A stretch of DNA of 64,000 nt, from the NCBI RefSeq assembly GCF_900182545.1, contig NZ_FXTJ01000001.1:248001-312000 (forward strand). The letters run 5' to 3'. The DNA comes from Geodermatophilus aquaeductus. GTDB taxonomy: Bacteria; Actinomycetota; Actinomycetes; Mycobacteriales; Geodermatophilaceae. Below are positions 56,107 to 63,639 of the stretch, piece after piece. Within the stretch, counting starts at the first letter, position 1, and every line of letters starts with the position of its first letter. The position numbers and the translations under genes are program-made. Under the pieces are notes generated by a model. It was not told the origin of the DNA. It saw only the letters and a list, made by a program, of their open reading frames with translations, and made no database searches.

Positions 56107-57015
56107 GTGCCGGGTCTGCCGTTCCGCGGCCGCCGCAAGCAGGACGCCGGGGCACCCACCGAGGACGAGATCCGCGCGCACGTCGCGGGTGTGGCGTCCG
56201 CGGCCGCCGCGGAGGTCGAGCCGGTCCCGGCCGTGGTCGCCGACCGCACCGCCGCCGCGTTCTTCGACGTCGACAACACGATGATGATGGGCGCCTCGCT
56301 GTTCTGGTTCGCCCGCGGCCTGGCCTCCCGCAAGTACCTGACCTCCCGGGACATCGCGCGCTTCGCGTGGCAGCAGGCGAAGTTCCGCGTCGCCGGCAAC
56401 GAGAGCGCCGGCGACATGCTCACCATCCGCGAGACGGCCCTGGCCTTCGTCGCCGGCCGCGAGGTCTCGGAGATCGTCGACGCCGGCGAGGAGATCTACG
56501 ACGAACTCATGGCCGACCGGATCTGGTCGGGCACCCGCAACCTCGCCCAGCAGCACCTCGACGCCGGGCAGCGGGTGTGGCTGGTGACCGCGACACCGGT
56601 CGAGCTGGCGCGGATCATCGCCCACCGGCTCGGGCTCACCGGCGCGCTGGGCACCGTGTCCGAGGTGGTCGACGGGCGCTACACCGGCCGGCTGGTCGGC
56701 GAGCTCATGCACGGCGAGGCGAAGGCCGAGGCGGTGCGCGCACTGGCCGAGCGCGAGGGCCTGGACCTCTCGCGCTGCACCGCCTACAGCGACTCGGCCA
56801 ACGACCTGCCGATGCTCACGCTCACCGGGACGGCGGTGGCGGTGAACCCCGACACCGAGCTGCGCGCCGTCGCCCGCTCCCGCGACTGGACCATCCGCGA
56901 CTTCCGCACCGGCCGGAAGGCCGCCCGGATCGGCGTCCCGACCGTCGCGGCGGCCGCCCTCACCGGCGGCGCCGTCGGCGGCGCGCTCGCCTTCCGCCGG
57001 AGGCGACTCCTCTAG
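56107..57015 (+). CDS. HAD-IB family phosphatase (SerB-like) with C-terminal membrane helix
   Basis: The 302-residue protein has the HAD nucleophile motif FDVDNT (Asp54), motif II in [20 protein letters not shown], and motif III/IV in [16 protein letters not shown]. The C-terminal end has a hydrophobic helix followed by FRRRRLL, which suggests membrane anchoring. The subfamily IB includes phosphoserine phosphatase, but this type (like Rv0505c) is often near lipid acyltransferases and may act on a phospholipid intermediate. GTG 56107 has GGGAGGGAG upstream. It follows the RsbN-like gene by 86 bases. Confidence 0.87.
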   Translation: MPGLPFRGRRKQDAGAPTEDEIRAHVAGVASAAAAEVEPVPAVVADRTAAAFFDVDNTMMMGASLFWFARGLASRKYLTSRDIARFAWQQAKFRVAGNESAGDMLTIRETALAFVAGREVSEIVDAGEEIYDELMADRIWSGTRNLAQQHLDAGQRVWLVTATPVELARIIAHRLGLTGALGTVSEVVDGRYTGRLVGELMHGEAKAEAVRALAEREGLDLSRCTAYSDSANDLPMLTLTGTAVAVNPDTELRAVARSRDWTIRDFRTGRKAARIGVPTVAAAALTGGAVGGALAFRRRRLL

Positions 57016-57322
57016 TCGCCGTCCTGGCGACGGACTGTGCACTCATCGGGGCCTGGACGCCGCCCCGGACCCCGACGCGCGCACTCTCGGGGCGGTCCCA
57101 GCCCGCCCGGTGTGCACGGAGCGCGACGCAAGCGCCGCTCGAAGCGCGCTGCGTGCACGCACCGCCGGCTCTGCGGCGTCAGCCCGGCGTCAGACACCGG
57201 CCATCCCGACCCACGGGATGTGCACCGAGCGCGGCGCAGCCGCTCCCCGGCTCGCGGTACGTGCACGAGTCACCTCCGCCGGCAGTCACCTGGCCGCGGT
57301 GGGAGGCCGGAGGCCGACAGTG
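57016..57322. other. Intergenic region holding the GTGCAC hairpin array
   Basis: This 307-base gap between convergent genes contains no credible gene. Open frames on both strands here come from the repeats and show Arg/Pro-rich junk sequence. The main content is the hairpin array described separately. Confidence 0.7.
57037..57266. repeat. Three-unit array of GTGCAC-bounded hairpins
   Basis: Three units of 47-48 bases are each bounded by GTGCAC or GCGCAC: 57037-57084, 57112-57158 and 57220-57266. Units two and three start exactly 108 bases apart and are about 75 percent identical. Unit two can form a long stem, GTGCACGGAGCGCG with CGCGCTGCGTGCAC, with one mismatch around a 19-base loop. Unit one pairs CATCGGGG with CCCCGACG. 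The array may act as terminator for both convergent genes or be a mobile palindromic element. Confidence 0.65.
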
Positions 57323-58234
57323 TCAGCTGAAGACGGAGGTGCGCTGCAGGAGGAGGCGGTAGATCGACTGCTGGATGGTCTCGCGGACCTGGTCGGTCAG
57401 GTTGAACACCAGCATCGGGTCCTCGGCGGCCGCGGGACCGTAGTGCGCCGTCTCGATCGGCTCGCCGAAGGCGATGAGCCACTTCGACGGCAGCGGGACC
57501 AGACCGAGCGGGCCGAGGGCGGGGAACGTCGGCGTCACCGGGAAGTACGGCAGGCCGAGCAGCCGCGCGAGCGTCTTGGCGTTGCCGATCATCGGGTAGA
57601 TCTCCTCGGCCCCGACGATGGCGCACGGGACGATCGGCTTGCCGGTGCGCAGAGCCGCCGTGACGAAACCACCCCGGCCGAACCGCTGCAGGGTGTACCG
57701 CTCGCGGAAGGGCTTGCCGACACCCTTGAAACCCTCCGGGAAGACGCCGACCAGCTCGTCGGCGCACAGCAGCCGCTCGGCGTCCTCGCTGCAGGCCAGC
57801 GTGGCGCCGAACTTGCGCGCGAGGGAGCCCACGACCGGGAGGTCGAACACCAGGTCGGCACCGAGCAGCCGGAACCGGCGCTGCGCGGGGTGGTCGTCGT
57901 GCAGCGCGACGGTGGTCATCAGCGCGTCGACCGGCACCGTGCCCGAGTGGTTGGCCACGACCAGCGCCCCGCCCTCGGTGGGCACGTTCTCCACGCCGTG
58001 GGTCTCGACCCGGAACCAGCGGGAGAACAGCGGCCGCAGCACCGGCAGCAGCACGTGGTCGGTGAGGTCGGTGTCGAAGCCGAACTCGTCGGTCTCGTAC
58101 TCGCCGGTCAGCCGGCGGCGGAGGAAGTCCAGCCCGCCGGCGACCTGCTCGTCCCAGCTGGCGTCCGGCGTCTGCGGGACGTGCTGCTGCCCGTCGTCGT
58201 CGGGGCGCAGCGGGATGACGCGGGCCTCAGGCAT
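57323..58234 (-). CDS. Lysophospholipid acyltransferase (PlsC-type) family protein
   Basis: The 303-residue protein has the acyltransferase motif NHSGTVPVD (residues 95-103), in which His and Asp are six residues apart rather than the canonical four. It also has the block GVFPEGFKGVGKPFRERYTLQRFGRGGFV, corresponding to the FPEGTR motif, and GKPIVPCAIVGAEEIYP. It would transfer acyl groups to a lysophospholipid or related acceptor. It resembles Rv0502 in position and type. ATG 58234 lies inside the 3' end of the epimerase gene (8-base overlap). Confidence 0.87.
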   Translation of the reverse strand: MPEARVIPLRPDDDGQQHVPQTPDASWDEQVAGGLDFLRRRLTGEYETDEFGFDTDLTDHVLLPVLRPLFSRWFRVETHGVENVPTEGGALVVANHSGTVPVDALMTTVALHDDHPAQRRFRLLGADLVFDLPVVGSLARKFGATLACSEDAERLLCADELVGVFPEGFKGVGKPFRERYTLQRFGRGGFVTAALRTGKPIVPCAIVGAEEIYPMIGNAKTLARLLGLPYFPVTPTFPALGPLGLVPLPSKWLIAFGEPIETAHYGPAAAEDPMLVFNLTDQVRETIQQSIYRLLLQRTSVFS

Positions 58235-59345
58235 CGCGCACCGCCCGCAGACCCGGCGACGCCGGTGCCGGGCGCAGCCGCCCGTGGACCGTCGTCCCCA
58301 CCGAGGAGGCGACCGACCCGGCGCGCGCGACCAGCTGCTGGGCCCGCGTCGTCACGTCGCCGACCAGTTCCGGCGGGACCACCGGCGGTGCCGTGTGCGC
58401 GTAGTCGGACAGGGCCTCAGCGGTGGTGTAGCGGGGCGTGTAGCCGAACTCGGTGCGCAGCACCGTGGTGTCGACGACGCGGCCGAAGTTCAGGAAGCGC
58501 ATCTGCTCGGGCGAGTAGTCCACGAAGCCGAAGCGCCGGGTGAACCGGCCCAGGGAGCCCAGCGCCGGCGAGGGCACCGGCAGCTGCAGGCGGCCCAGCC
58601 GGCGGATGACCTGCGACAGGAGCAACGTGCCCTCTCCCCCCACGTTGACCGTGCCGGCGAAGTCGCCGGTGGTGGCCCGGGCGAGCACGCCGAGGGCGTC
58701 GTCCTCGTGCAGCAGCTGGACGCGGGCGTCGTAGCCCAGCGCGGTCGGGACGACCGGCATGCGGAGGAACCCGGTGAGCACGGAGTCGATGCGCGGGCCG
58801 ATGAAGTTGGTGAACCGCAGGACGGCGACCCCGACGTCGGGACGGCGGCGCGAGAAGGACCGCACGTAGCCCTCGATGTCGAGGCTGTCCTTCGCGAACC
58901 CGCCCGAGGGCACCCGCCGGGCCTGCATCGCCTCGGTGAAGACGGCGGGGTCGCGCGACGAGGCGCCGTAGACGGCGCTGGTCGACTTGAGCACCAGCCG
59001 GCGCACCGAGGGCGCGCGCTGGCAGGCGGCGAGGAGCTGCATCGTGCCGATGACGTTGAGCTCCTTCATCGGCCCCCGCCCGCCGGACCCGGCGGGCGTG
59101 GAGCTGATGTTCATGTGCACGACGGTGTCGACGGCCGCGGTGCTGATGACCTTGCCGATCATCGGGTTGCGGATGTCGGCGCGCACGAACTCGGTGCGGC
59201 CGAGGCGGCGGAGCAGCTCCGCCGACGGGGGGACGGTGTCAACCCCGATGACCCGGTCGATGGCCGGGTCGCGAGCGAGCTCGGCCGCCAGCGCACCTCC
59301 CAGCCACCGGCTGACACCGGTGACGAGGACGACGGCAGGCGGCAC
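58227..59345 (-). CDS. NAD-dependent epimerase/dehydratase (extended SDR) protein
   Basis: The 372-residue protein has an N-terminal NAD-binding motif (VLVTGVSRWLGGALAAELA, a variant of GxxGxxG in which the middle Gly is replaced), DTVVHMNISSTPAG, STSAVYGASSRDPAVFTE and RFTNFIGPRIDSVL. The usual YxxxK catalytic pair is not obvious in the expected place, where the sequence reads FAKDSLDIEGYVRSF. It resembles Rv0501 (galE2) in position. GTG 59345 has a weak ribosome-binding site and lies 10 bases after the bS22 gene. Substrate unknown; a sugar nucleotide is likely. Confidence 0.85.
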   Translation of the reverse strand: MPPAVVLVTGVSRWLGGALAAELARDPAIDRVIGVDTVPPSAELLRRLGRTEFVRADIRNPMIGKVISTAAVDTVVHMNISSTPAGSGGRGPMKELNVIGTMQLLAACQRAPSVRRLVLKSTSAVYGASSRDPAVFTEAMQARRVPSGGFAKDSLDIEGYVRSFSRRRPDVGVAVLRFTNFIGPRIDSVLTGFLRMPVVPTALGYDARVQLLHEDDALGVLARATTGDFAGTVNVGGEGTLLLSQVIRRLGRLQLPVPSPALGSLGRFTRRFGFVDYSPEQMRFLNFGRVVDTTVLRTEFGYTPRYTTAEALSDYAHTAPPVVPPELVGDVTTRAQQLVARAGSVASSVGTTVHGRLRPAPASPGLRAVRDA

Positions 59346-59355
59346 GAGCGTCAGC

Positions 59356-59454
59356 TCACTTCTTGTTGCGACGCTGCACGCGGGTCTTCTTGAGCAGCTT
59401 GCGGTGCTTCTTCTTCGCCATCCGCTTGCGGCGCTTCTTGATGACCGAACCCAT
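59356..59454 (-). CDS. 30S ribosomal protein bS22 (AURKAIP1/COX24-type)
   Basis: A 32-residue, very basic protein reads [20 protein letters not shown] then [12 protein letters not shown]. It matches the actinobacterial mini-protein bS22 found in the mycobacterial 30S subunit (Rv0500B in M. tuberculosis, from memory). ATG 59454 has GGAGCAGGAC upstream. It sits between a BldC-type gene and the epimerase gene, the same order as in mycobacteria. Confidence 0.93.
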   Translation of the reverse strand: MGSVIKKRRKRMAKKKHRKLLKKTRVQRRNKK

Positions 59455-59638
59455 GTGTCCTGCTCCCGACGTCGTGGCCGCGTGTCGTGCCGGGGGCCAC
59501 GAGGGCGGAACCGGACGCCACGCGAGTGTGGATCAGCTCGTGTGCGACGGCTCCGGCCGGGGCCGGGGTGTCGCTCGGCGTCCGAGCCTACCCGGCGCCC
59601 CCGCGGCGACGCTGCCGCGGGAACCGGGCCGGACGGAT

Positions 59639-59661
59639 CCCACCCGGAAGAGCCGGGTGGG
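59639..59661. terminator. Hairpin terminator downstream of the BldC-type gene
   Basis: Perfect 9-bp stem CCCACCCGG and CCGGGTGGG with loop AAGAG. It lies 66 bases beyond the stop of the helix-turn-helix gene on the minus strand and upstream of the bS22 gene. Confidence 0.75.
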
Positions 59662-59702
59662 GGCGCCGATCGACGGTGCGATCGAGCAGTGCGGTGGTGC
59701 GT

Positions 59703-59719
59703 CCCGCCCCAGGGGCGGG
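59703..59719. terminator. Second GC hairpin after the BldC-type gene
   Basis: CCCGCCCC and GGGGCGGG separated by one base, so the real loop uses part of the stem. It lies eight bases past the stop codon of the helix-turn-helix gene. With the hairpin at 59639-59661 it forms a tandem terminator. Confidence 0.5.
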
Positions 59720-59726
59720 GGCGTGC

Positions 59727-60068
59727 TCAGGCGATGTCGGTGTAGGCGTCGCGCAGGTAGTCCTGGACGGCGCGCTCCGGGACGCGGAACGAGCGGCCGA
59801 CGCGGACGGCGGACAGCTCGCCGGCGTGCACGAGGCGGTACACGGTCATCTTCGAGACGCGCATCATGCTGGCGACCTCGGCGACGGTCAGGAAGGTGAC
59901 GGCGGCGCGGGGCTGCGGGACGACCGGGCGGCCGACGGGCATCGAGGCCGGGTGGGCCGGGCCGACCGGGCGGGCCATGGCGGCGGCCGGGATCGGGCGG
60001 GCCATGGGCCGCGGGCCGGGGACGGCCGGGCGGACGTAGGCGGCGTTGGTGCGCTGGGGCATGGACAT
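59727..60068 (-). CDS. Excisionase/BldC-type helix-turn-helix protein
   Basis: A 113-residue protein with a Pro/Ala/Arg-rich N-terminal half and a MerR-like HTH_17 domain in the second half (FLTVAEVASMMRVSKMTVYRLVHAGELSAVRVGRSFRVPERAVQDYL). It is the orthologue-type of Rv0500A and of a conserved Streptomyces protein related to BldC; such proteins bind direct repeats cooperatively and regulate developmental genes. ATG 60068 has GGAGAGC upstream; ATG 60062 is possible. The gene lies between proC and bS22, as in M. tuberculosis. Targets unknown. Confidence 0.88.
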   Translation of the reverse strand: MSMPQRTNAAYVRPAVPGPRPMARPIPAAAMARPVGPAHPASMPVGRPVVPQPRAAVTFLTVAEVASMMRVSKMTVYRLVHAGELSAVRVGRSFRVPERAVQDYLRDAYTDIA

Positions 60069-60320
60069 GATCAGCTCTCCGGACCTAGCACGAGTCGGGC
60101 GCCGGCTTCCCCACCGGCTACGGGACACGCACGTGCTGATACAGAGAGTAGGGGGACCCGCGTGACAGAAGCGATGGAAGAAACGGACACGGGGAACGGT
60201 CCGTCCCTGGCAGAACTACACCTATGCAACTCGCTTCACAGCCGTATCGGCGCGTCTCCCCGTCGATGTGTCGACACGGTGACGCTGCGTCCCCCCACGG
60301 CATCCGCGGGCGGGTTATCG
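60069..60320. other. Upstream region of the BldC-type gene
   Basis: This 252-base gap is less GC-rich than its surroundings. On the minus strand it has a possible -10 (TACTCT) in CCTACTCTCTG and several other TA-containing hexamers, consistent with a complex promoter for the helix-turn-helix gene. A plus-strand open frame from GTG 60162 runs antisense into proC and is not credible. No hairpin or repeat of note is seen. Confidence 0.5.
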
Positions 60321-61139
60321 TCACCGACCCCCGTCGGCCCGGCCCAGCTCCACCGAGCGCGCGGCGGCCGCCTCGATCGCCGCGATGAGCGCCGAGCGCA
60401 CCGAGTGCCGCTCCAGCTCCCGGATGCCGGCGATGGTCGTGCCGCCCGGGCTGCTCACCGCGTCGCGCAGCTGGGCCGGGTGCTCCCCCGACTCGCGCAG
60501 CATCACCGCTGACCCCAGCGCGGTCTGCACCACCAGCTCCGTCGTCAGCGCCCGCGGCAGGCCGAGCAGCACGCCGGCGTCGACCATCGCCTCGACCAGG
60601 TAGAAGAAGTAGGCCGGCCCGCTGCCCGACAGCGCCGTCACCGCGTCCTGCTGGTACTCCGGCACCCGCGCCACCCGGCCGACGGTGGACAGGAGCGCCT
60701 CGGCCTCGTCCAGGTCGGCCTCGCCGGCGGAGGCGCCGGCCGACAGCACGCTCATCCCCTCGTCGACGAGCGCGGGGGTGTTGGGCATGACCCGCACCAC
60801 CGGCACGCCGGCCGGGAGCGCCGCCTCGATGGCCGCGGTGGAGATGCCGGCCGCGATGCTGACCACCAGGTGCCCGTCGTCCACCGCGGGGGCGAGCAGG
60901 ACCAGCAGCGAGGGCAGGTCCTGCGGCTTGACCGCCAGGAGCAGCACCCGGGACCGGGCGGCGGCCTCCTCGATGCCCACGACGTCGACGCCGTAGCGCG
61001 CCGCGAGCTCCCGGCCCCGCTCCGGGTGCCGCTCGCAGACGACGACGCCGTCGGGCCCCGACCGCCGGACCAGCCCCGCGAGCAGCGCCTCCCCCATCTT
61101 GCCGCCGCCGAGGACCGCCAGTCCCTGCCGCTGTGCCAT
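60321..61139 (-). CDS. proC: Pyrroline-5-carboxylate reductase
   Basis: ProC reduces pyrroline-5-carboxylate to proline. The 272-residue protein has the NAD(P)H motif AVLGGGKMGEALLAGL, VLLLAVKPQDLP, VRVMPNTPALVDEGMSVL, and the C-terminal signature SGSGPAYFFYLVEAMVDAGVLLGL plus DAVSSPGGTTIAGI. ATG 61139 has GGGAG upstream. It is separate from other proline genes. Confidence 0.96.
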   Translation of the reverse strand: MAQRQGLAVLGGGKMGEALLAGLVRRSGPDGVVVCERHPERGRELAARYGVDVVGIEEAAARSRVLLLAVKPQDLPSLLVLLAPAVDDGHLVVSIAAGISTAAIEAALPAGVPVVRVMPNTPALVDEGMSVLSAGASAGEADLDEAEALLSTVGRVARVPEYQQDAVTALSGSGPAYFFYLVEAMVDAGVLLGLPRALTTELVVQTALGSAVMLRESGEHPAQLRDAVSSPGGTTIAGIRELERHSVRSALIAAIEAAAARSVELGRADGGR

Positions 61140-61245
61140 GCCGTTCTCCCAGCTCTCGGTGGACGTCGGACCCCCACACCGGACCCACGCCGGACGGTAG
61201 TGCGCGTGGGTGTGCCGCCTCCCGGGCACGGGTAGCCGCGCCCGC

Positions 61246-61815
61246 ATGGCAGGAGAACTGGACGGGATGAAGGTGGCCGTGCTCGCGACCGACGGCGTCG
61301 AGCAGGTCGAGCTGGAGCGGCCGTGGCAGGCGCTGGAGGAGGCGGGTGCCGAGCCCGAGCTGGTGTCGCTGGAGGGCGGCACGATCACGATGTACCAGCA
61401 CATCGACAAGGGCGACCAGAAGAAGGTGGACACCACCGTCGCCTCGGCCGACCCCGAGGACTACGCGGCGCTGGTCCTGCCCGGCGGCGTCATCAACGGG
61501 GACTTCGTGCGGGCCGACGCCGACGCGGTGGCCTTCGTGAAGGCCTTCTTCGAGGCGGACAAGCCGGTGGCGGCGATCTGCCACGCGCCCTGGGTGCTCG
61601 CCGAGGCCGACGTCGTCCGCGGCCGGCGCATGACGTCGTGGCCCTCGCTGCAGACCGACCTGCGCAACGCGGGCGCGAAGTGGGTGGACGAGGAGGTCGT
61701 CGTCGACGGCAACCTGGTCACCAGCCGCAACCCCGACGACCTCGACGCCTTCAGCTCGGCGATCGTCGACCAGTTCGCGCAGGCCGGCACCGAGGACGAC
61801 GACGAGGACGAGTGA
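61246..61815 (+). CDS. DJ-1/PfpI family protein
   Basis: The 189-residue protein has the DJ-1/PfpI fold with the nucleophile elbow AAICHAPWVLAEADVVRGRRMTSW and LVLPGGVINGDFVR. The Cys of the elbow and its following His (CHAPW) are as in PfpI-type proteins. It may act as a glyoxalase, deglycase or stress chaperone; members vary. The C-terminus ends in an acidic tail (TEDDDEDE). ATG 61246 gives the N-terminus typical of homologues; ATG 61267 with AGGAG upstream is an alternative. Confidence 0.88.
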   Translation: MAGELDGMKVAVLATDGVEQVELERPWQALEEAGAEPELVSLEGGTITMYQHIDKGDQKKVDTTVASADPEDYAALVLPGGVINGDFVRADADAVAFVKAFFEADKPVAAICHAPWVLAEADVVRGRRMTSWPSLQTDLRNAGAKWVDEEVVVDGNLVTSRNPDDLDAFSSAIVDQFAQAGTEDDDEDE

Positions 61816-61821
61816 GCCGCG

Positions 61822-61836
61822 GCCGGGCTGCCCGGC
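61822..61836. terminator. Short palindrome between convergent genes
   Basis: GCCGGGC and GCCCGGC with a one-base centre, seven bases after the DJ-1-type gene and seven bases before the 3' end of the next gene on the other strand. It is a compact candidate bidirectional terminator. Confidence 0.45.
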
Positions 61837-61842
61837 GGCGCC

Positions 61843-62655
61843 TCAGGTGCCGGCGAGCAGCCCGGCGGCCGGGGCGATGGTGAGCAGCGTCCCGGCGAAC
61901 ACGAGGACGGCGACCAGCCGCAGGCCCGTGGGCTCGCGGCCGGTGCGCTGCCGCCAGGCGCCGACGCCGGCGACCAGGCCGGTGACCGCCAGCGGGGCGA
62001 GGACCACCGCGACCTGCGGCAGCTGCTCCCAGACGACGGTGGCGAGGAAGTAGATGCCCACCCCGGCGGCCAGCGCCAGGACGAGCTCCCCGGCGAAGCG
62101 CAGCCACGCCAGCGCCCCCTCGCGGGCACCGAGCGGCTCGTCGAGCACCTCGGTCTCCCCGGGGCGGGTCACCGGGATCGGGCCGGTGGCGGGCGCGGCG
62201 TCCGGCGCGGCACCCGGGACGCCGGGCTTGCGGGAGGGCCGGATCCCCGGGATGGCCGCCGTCGACGGCCCGTCCGGGCCGCGGGTCGCCCCGGCCGGCG
62301 CCCCCGCGACGCGGCCGGTGTCCCGGGCCTCCTCGACCGCGCGGCTCCGGGCCTTGTCGGCCCCGCGGTCGCGGGCCTGACGTCCGGTGTCGGCGACCCG
62401 CCCCGTGTCCCGGGAGGACCGGCCGGTCTCCGACACCCGGCCGGTGTCGCTCGCCCGGCGCCCGGGGTTGGGCTGCTCGACGTCGGTCTCGGGCTCGCGC
62501 TTGCGCTGCTTGATCGGGATGTCGCCGGTGTCACCGCGGCGCCGGCGCACGCTGCGCGGGGCCTCGATGCCGGCCTCGCGCAGGATGTCGGCCAGCGGCC
62601 GCCCGCCGGTCTCCGGTCCGCGCCCGGGATCGGGGTCCCTGCGGGGCTGTGCCAT
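61843..62655 (-). CDS. Membrane protein with DTGR-repeat cytoplasmic region
   Basis: The 270-residue protein starts with a short motif region (RPLADILREAGIEAPRSVRRRRGDTGDIPIKQRKRE). Then comes a basic, low-complexity stretch with repeated DTGR or ETGR units (about residues 70-125) and a Pro/Gly-rich linker. Three C-terminal transmembrane helices follow (ELVLALAAGVGIYFLATVVW, VAVVLAPLAVTGLVAGVGAW, LVAVLVFAGTLLTIAPAAGLLAG). Rv0497 beside ppx in M. tuberculosis is a positional equivalent. Its ATG shares its A with the ppx stop (TGATG). Threonines in DTGR are plausible kinase sites, but this is inference. Function unknown. Confidence 0.8.
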   Translation of the reverse strand: MAQPRRDPDPGRGPETGGRPLADILREAGIEAPRSVRRRRGDTGDIPIKQRKREPETDVEQPNPGRRASDTGRVSETGRSSRDTGRVADTGRQARDRGADKARSRAVEEARDTGRVAGAPAGATRGPDGPSTAAIPGIRPSRKPGVPGAAPDAAPATGPIPVTRPGETEVLDEPLGAREGALAWLRFAGELVLALAAGVGIYFLATVVWEQLPQVAVVLAPLAVTGLVAGVGAWRQRTGREPTGLRLVAVLVFAGTLLTIAPAAGLLAGT

Positions 62656-63599
62656 CACGCGCCTCCCAAGGAGTCCAGTCGCCGCAGGATGACGCCCTCG
62701 CGCAGCGCCCACGGACAGATCTTGACGGAGGGTAGTTCCAGCGCCTGCATGGCGGCCCGCGCCACGACCGCGCCGGCCGGCACCTGGTGAGCGCGGTCGG
62801 GCGACACGCCGCGCAGCTCGGCCAGTCCGCGCGACTCGATGCGGGACACGAAGCCGATCAGCTGGCCCAGTCCGTCGAGGGTCAGGTTGCGCTCGACCCG
62901 CAGACCGGCCGAGTAGGGCGCCGCGCCGGTCAGCCGCGCGAGCGTGCGGAAGGTCTTGCTCGTCGCCGCGACGAGGTCCGGCGGCCCGGCCGCGCGCAGC
63001 TTCTTCGCCGCGGGGCGGAGGACGTCGGCGGCGTGCTCGTGCAGCGCCTCGAGCTTGGCGAGATCGGGCTTGCCGCCCTCGGAGACGCTGGGCAGGAAGC
63101 GGCGGGTCATCCGCCCGGCGCCGAGCGGCACCGACAGCGCGACGTCGGGGTCCTCGTCGACGCCGCTGGCCAGCTCCAGCGAGCCGCCGCCGATGTCGAG
63201 GACGAGCAGCCGCCCGGCGCTCCACCCGTACCACCGGCGGACGGCGAGGAAGGTCAGCCGGGCCTCCTCCTCGCCGCTGGTCACCTGCAGCTGGACGCCG
63301 GTCTGCGCGCGGACGCGGTCGAGCACCTCCAGGCCGTTGACCGCCTCGCGGATGGCCGAGGTGACCAGCGCCAGGACCTCGTCGCAGCCCTGCTCCTCGG
63401 CCCGCCTGCACGCCTTGCGCACGGCGTTGACCAGGGCCTTCTCACCGGCCCTGGACAGGACGTCGTCCCTGCCGACGTGCTCGGCCAGCCGCAGGACGGC
63501 CCGGTCGTCGTAGGTCGGGGTCGGGTGGCCTCCGCGGTGGGCGTCGACCACCAGCAGGTGGACGGTGTTCGAGCCGACGTCCAGCACCCCGAGCCGCAT
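62655..63599 (-). CDS. Ppx/GppA family exopolyphosphatase
   Basis: The 314-residue protein has the actin-like ATPase motifs: LGVLDVGSNTVHLLVVDA at the N-terminus, VTSAIREAVNG, and LLVLDIGGGSLELASG. It lacks the C-terminal HD-type domain of long Ppx enzymes, matching the short actinobacterial Ppx1 type (Rv0496) that degrades polyphosphate and may hydrolyse pppGpp poorly. ATG 63599 has no clear Shine-Dalgarno sequence. It is translationally coupled to the DTGR-repeat membrane protein gene. Confidence 0.92.
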   Translation of the reverse strand: MRLGVLDVGSNTVHLLVVDAHRGGHPTPTYDDRAVLRLAEHVGRDDVLSRAGEKALVNAVRKACRRAEEQGCDEVLALVTSAIREAVNGLEVLDRVRAQTGVQLQVTSGEEEARLTFLAVRRWYGWSAGRLLVLDIGGGSLELASGVDEDPDVALSVPLGAGRMTRRFLPSVSEGGKPDLAKLEALHEHAADVLRPAAKKLRAAGPPDLVAATSKTFRTLARLTGAAPYSAGLRVERNLTLDGLGQLIGFVSRIESRGLAELRGVSPDRAHQVPAGAVVARAAMQALELPSVKICPWALREGVILRRLDSLGGA

Positions 63600-63627
63600 G
63601 CGGTCAGTCTGCAGGTCGAGGTCTCCC

Positions 63628-63633
63628 TAGGCT
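63628..63633 (+). promoter_or_regulatory. Leaderless -10 element
   Basis: TAGGCT ends six bases before the GTG at 63640 and has no Shine-Dalgarno sequence after it, suggesting a leaderless transcript for the last gene in the window. Confidence 0.55.
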
Positions 63634-63639
63634 GGGCCG

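Noticed and set aside
57012-57330. Short open frames on both strands in the hairpin array
   Set aside because: They repeat with the DNA units and read as Arg/Pro/Gly-rich junk; no ribosome-binding site. Better explained by the palindromic repeats.
60241-60252. TTCACA motif upstream of the BldC-type gene as a further Rex site
   Set aside because: Only one half-site is present, with no inverted partner at the required spacing.
60162-60512. Plus-strand frame beginning VTEAMEETDTG upstream of and antisense to proC
   Set aside because: It starts in a less GC-rich promoter region but continues antisense through proC with no domain; no support as a gene.
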